The position numbers were made by a program, and so were the translations under genes. Under the pieces are notes generated by a model. It made no database searches. It saw only the letters and a program-made list of their open reading frames with translations, and was not told where the DNA came from. Of a stretch of 64,000 nucleotides of DNA, positions 62,572 to 64,000 are shown piece after piece. The DNA comes from an uncultured Clostridia bacterium. GTDB lineage: Bacteria > Bacillota > Clostridia > TANB77 > CAG-508. The first letter of the stretch is position 1; the number at the start of each line of letters is the position of its first letter. The stretch is from NCBI GenBank assembly GCA_934129895.1, contig CAKOWY010000008.1, forward strand, positions 1 through 64,000. The letters are read 5' to 3'.

Positions 62572-63442
62572 TAAGTGTACAATATGTCCACATAAATGTG
62601 GCATAGATAGATCAAATAATATTGGAAGATGTAAAGCAACAGATAAAATAAAAATAGCATTATATTCAATTCATAATTTTGAAGAGCCATGTATAAGTGG
62701 AGAAAATGGTTCTGGTACAATATTTTTTTCAAATTGTAATATGAATTGTGTATATTGTCAAAACTATGAAATAAGTCAATTAGGTAGAGGAAAAGAAATA
62801 ACTATAGATGAATTATCTAATATAATGATTGAACAACAAGAAAAAGGTGTTCAAAATATAAATTTAGTTACACCAACAAGTTATTCATTGCATATAATAG
62901 AAGCTATAAAAATTGCCAGAAGAAATGGACTAAATATTCCTATTGTTTATAATACAAATGGATATGAAAGTGTAGAGACATTAAAATTATTAGATGGATT
63001 TATTGATATATATTTACCAGATTTAAAATATTATAAAAATGAATTAGCACAAAAATATTCTAAAGTAAATAACTATTTTGAAATTGCAACACAAGCAATA
63101 AAAGAAATGTATAGACAAGTTGGGGCACCAGTATTAGATGAAAAAGGAGTTATGAAAAAAGGCCTTATGATAAGACATTTAATATTGCCAAATGAAGTAG
63201 AAAATAGCAAGAAAATTTTAAGTTGGATAAAAGAAAATATGGATAATAATGTTTATATAAGCATAATGGCACAATATTTTCCAACTTATAAGGCAAAAGA
63301 GATAGAAAAATTATCAAGAAAAATAACACAGGAAGAATATAATGAAGTTGAAGAATATTTATATAATTTAGATTTAGAAAATGGATATATTCAAGAATTA
63401 GGAGAACATGAAGAAGAATATGTTCCCAAATGGGAATTTTAA
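62546..63442 (+). CDS. PflX-like radical SAM protein
   Basis: A 298-aa protein of the COG1313/PflX type. An N-terminal C-x2-C-x3-C-like cluster (CTICPHKCG) precedes the radical SAM cysteines in FFSNCNMNCVYCQN (about residues 61-74). Such proteins resemble pyruvate formate-lyase activases, but the target is unknown; coupling to fhs suggests formate metabolism. The ATG at 62546 touches its AGAGG; TTG at 62555 would be better spaced. Confidence 0.85.
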   Translation: MEKLLDYFNKCTICPHKCGIDRSNNIGRCKATDKIKIALYSIHNFEEPCISGENGSGTIFFSNCNMNCVYCQNYEISQLGRGKEITIDELSNIMIEQQEKGVQNINLVTPTSYSLHIIEAIKIARRNGLNIPIVYNTNGYESVETLKLLDGFIDIYLPDLKYYKNELAQKYSKVNNYFEIATQAIKEMYRQVGAPVLDEKGVMKKGLMIRHLILPNEVENSKKILSWIKENMDNNVYISIMAQYFPTYKAKEIEKLSRKITQEEYNEVEEYLYNLDLENGYIQELGEHEEEYVPKWEF

Positions 63443-63468
63443 ATATACAATAAAAAAGGAGTAATAAA

Positions 63469-63957
63469 ATGTTAAGTATAATAGTAGCAAAAGCAAAAAA
63501 TAATGTAATAGGAAAAAATAATGAATTAATATGGAGATTACCAGCAGATTCAAAAAGATTTAATGAATTGACTAAAGATCATGTACTAATAATGGGAAGA
63601 AAAACTTATGAGTCATTTGGAAGATTTTTTACAGATAATAAACGTATTGTTTTTTCAAACAACCCAGATTTTAAGGTAAAAGAAAAGAATGTTGAAATAG
63701 TACATTCAATGCTTCAAATAAAACAATATATAGACAATAAAAAAGAAAACTTTGTAATAGGTGGGGCGATGATATATAATTTGCTTATGCCTCATGTAAA
63801 AAAAATGTATGTAACAGAAATTGAACAAGAATTTGATGGTGATGCATTTTTTCCTAGAATAAATGATAGTATATGGAAAGAAGTATCAAGAGAACAGTCA
63901 GTAAAAACAGATGATAGTACACTTAAATATGAATTTGTTACTTATGTTAAAAAATAA
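63469..63957 (+). CDS. folA: Dihydrofolate reductase
   Basis: A 162-aa NADPH-dependent enzyme making tetrahydrofolate. It starts MLSIIVAKAKNNVIGKNNELIWRLPAD (read in parts) with the substrate acid Asp in LPADSKRF (about residue 27) and the cofactor loops IMGRKTYES and VIGGAMIY. AAAGGAG precedes the ATG. It follows two one-carbon genes. Confidence 0.96.
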   Translation: MLSIIVAKAKNNVIGKNNELIWRLPADSKRFNELTKDHVLIMGRKTYESFGRFFTDNKRIVFSNNPDFKVKEKNVEIVHSMLQIKQYIDNKKENFVIGGAMIYNLLMPHVKKMYVTEIEQEFDGDAFFPRINDSIWKEVSREQSVKTDDSTLKYEFVTYVKK

Positions 63958-64000
63958 ATTAAACAAAAATAAAAAAACTATTGCAAAAATAAGAAAACAT

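Noticed and set aside
1..64000. CRISPR arrays, tRNA and rRNA genes, complete insertion sequences
   Set aside because: I saw no regularly spaced repeats, no cloverleaf-like sequence and no transposase genes.

Overview
The window is very AT-rich, almost fully coding chromosomal DNA from a spore-forming member of the Clostridia (Bacillota). The evidence is the spoVAC-spoVAD-spoVAE operon, spoVS, ytxC and a SpoVB-like flippase, the adk-map-infA-rpmJ-rpsM-rpsK-rpsD-rpoA-rplQ ribosomal/RNA polymerase block, infC-rpmI-rplT, an S-box riboswitch before metK, AGA-dominated arginine codons and many U-tailed hairpin terminators. I saw no rRNA gene, tRNA gene or CRISPR array. Genus cannot be fixed from the sequence alone.

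Layout. 1-2994: 3' part of a repetitive cell-surface protein. 3014-5977: secA. 5838-13386: a probable integrative element. It begins with a frameshifted tyrosine integrase directly after secA, carries a co-directional cluster (radical SAM, HIT, DUF2797, unknown protein), a Nudix hydrolase, a cysteine desulfurase and a decayed MazG-like gene, and ends with a second copy of the secA 3' end (SEC-C zinc motif) followed by a terminator. 13563-16095: a YjjX-like NTPase, a polysaccharide deacetylase and an unknown protein. 16281-19820: a SipW signal-peptidase locus with two TasA-like exported proteins and a DUF5305 protein. 19860-21740: mtaB and a small unknown gene. 21798-27147: the adk-to-rplQ block. 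27166-30864: S-box, metK, recD2. 30858-34366 (minus): ytxC, a GH57 glucan enzyme, DUF4912. 34484-36511: infC operon and a HAD phosphatase. 36521-38405 (minus): spoVA operon. 38594-39598: a pilin-like protein and a small membrane protein. 39747-40738 (minus): rplM-rpsI. 40823-48955: SpoVB-like flippase, hup, ROK kinase, recN, DUF4116, rpsO, pnp. 48946-50829 (minus): asd-dapA. 50900-63957: small unknown gene, ymdB, spoVS, an oligopeptide-binding protein, recA, recJ, relA, an MBL hydrolase, xseB, a PAP2-like protein, fhs, a PflX-like radical SAM protein and dihydrofolate reductase.

Most striking observation. Three otherwise intact genes (the DUF2797 gene, mtaB, dapA) are each interrupted by one extra C. 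In every case the extra C lies exactly at a codon boundary before a glycine GGN codon, so the zero frame reads CGG, and skipping the C restores the conserved protein. CGG is otherwise almost absent: by eye I find only two other zero-frame CGG codons in the window. Either CGG is a +1 frameshift site in this organism, with the C skipped and GGN read as glycine, or there is a very specific assembly artefact. This is the strongest candidate here for an undescribed system.

Other points of interest are the secA-borne element and its cargo, an apparent AUA start codon in infC, structured leaders before rpmJ, rpsM, rplM and rpsO, and a 12-bp terminator stem used three times.
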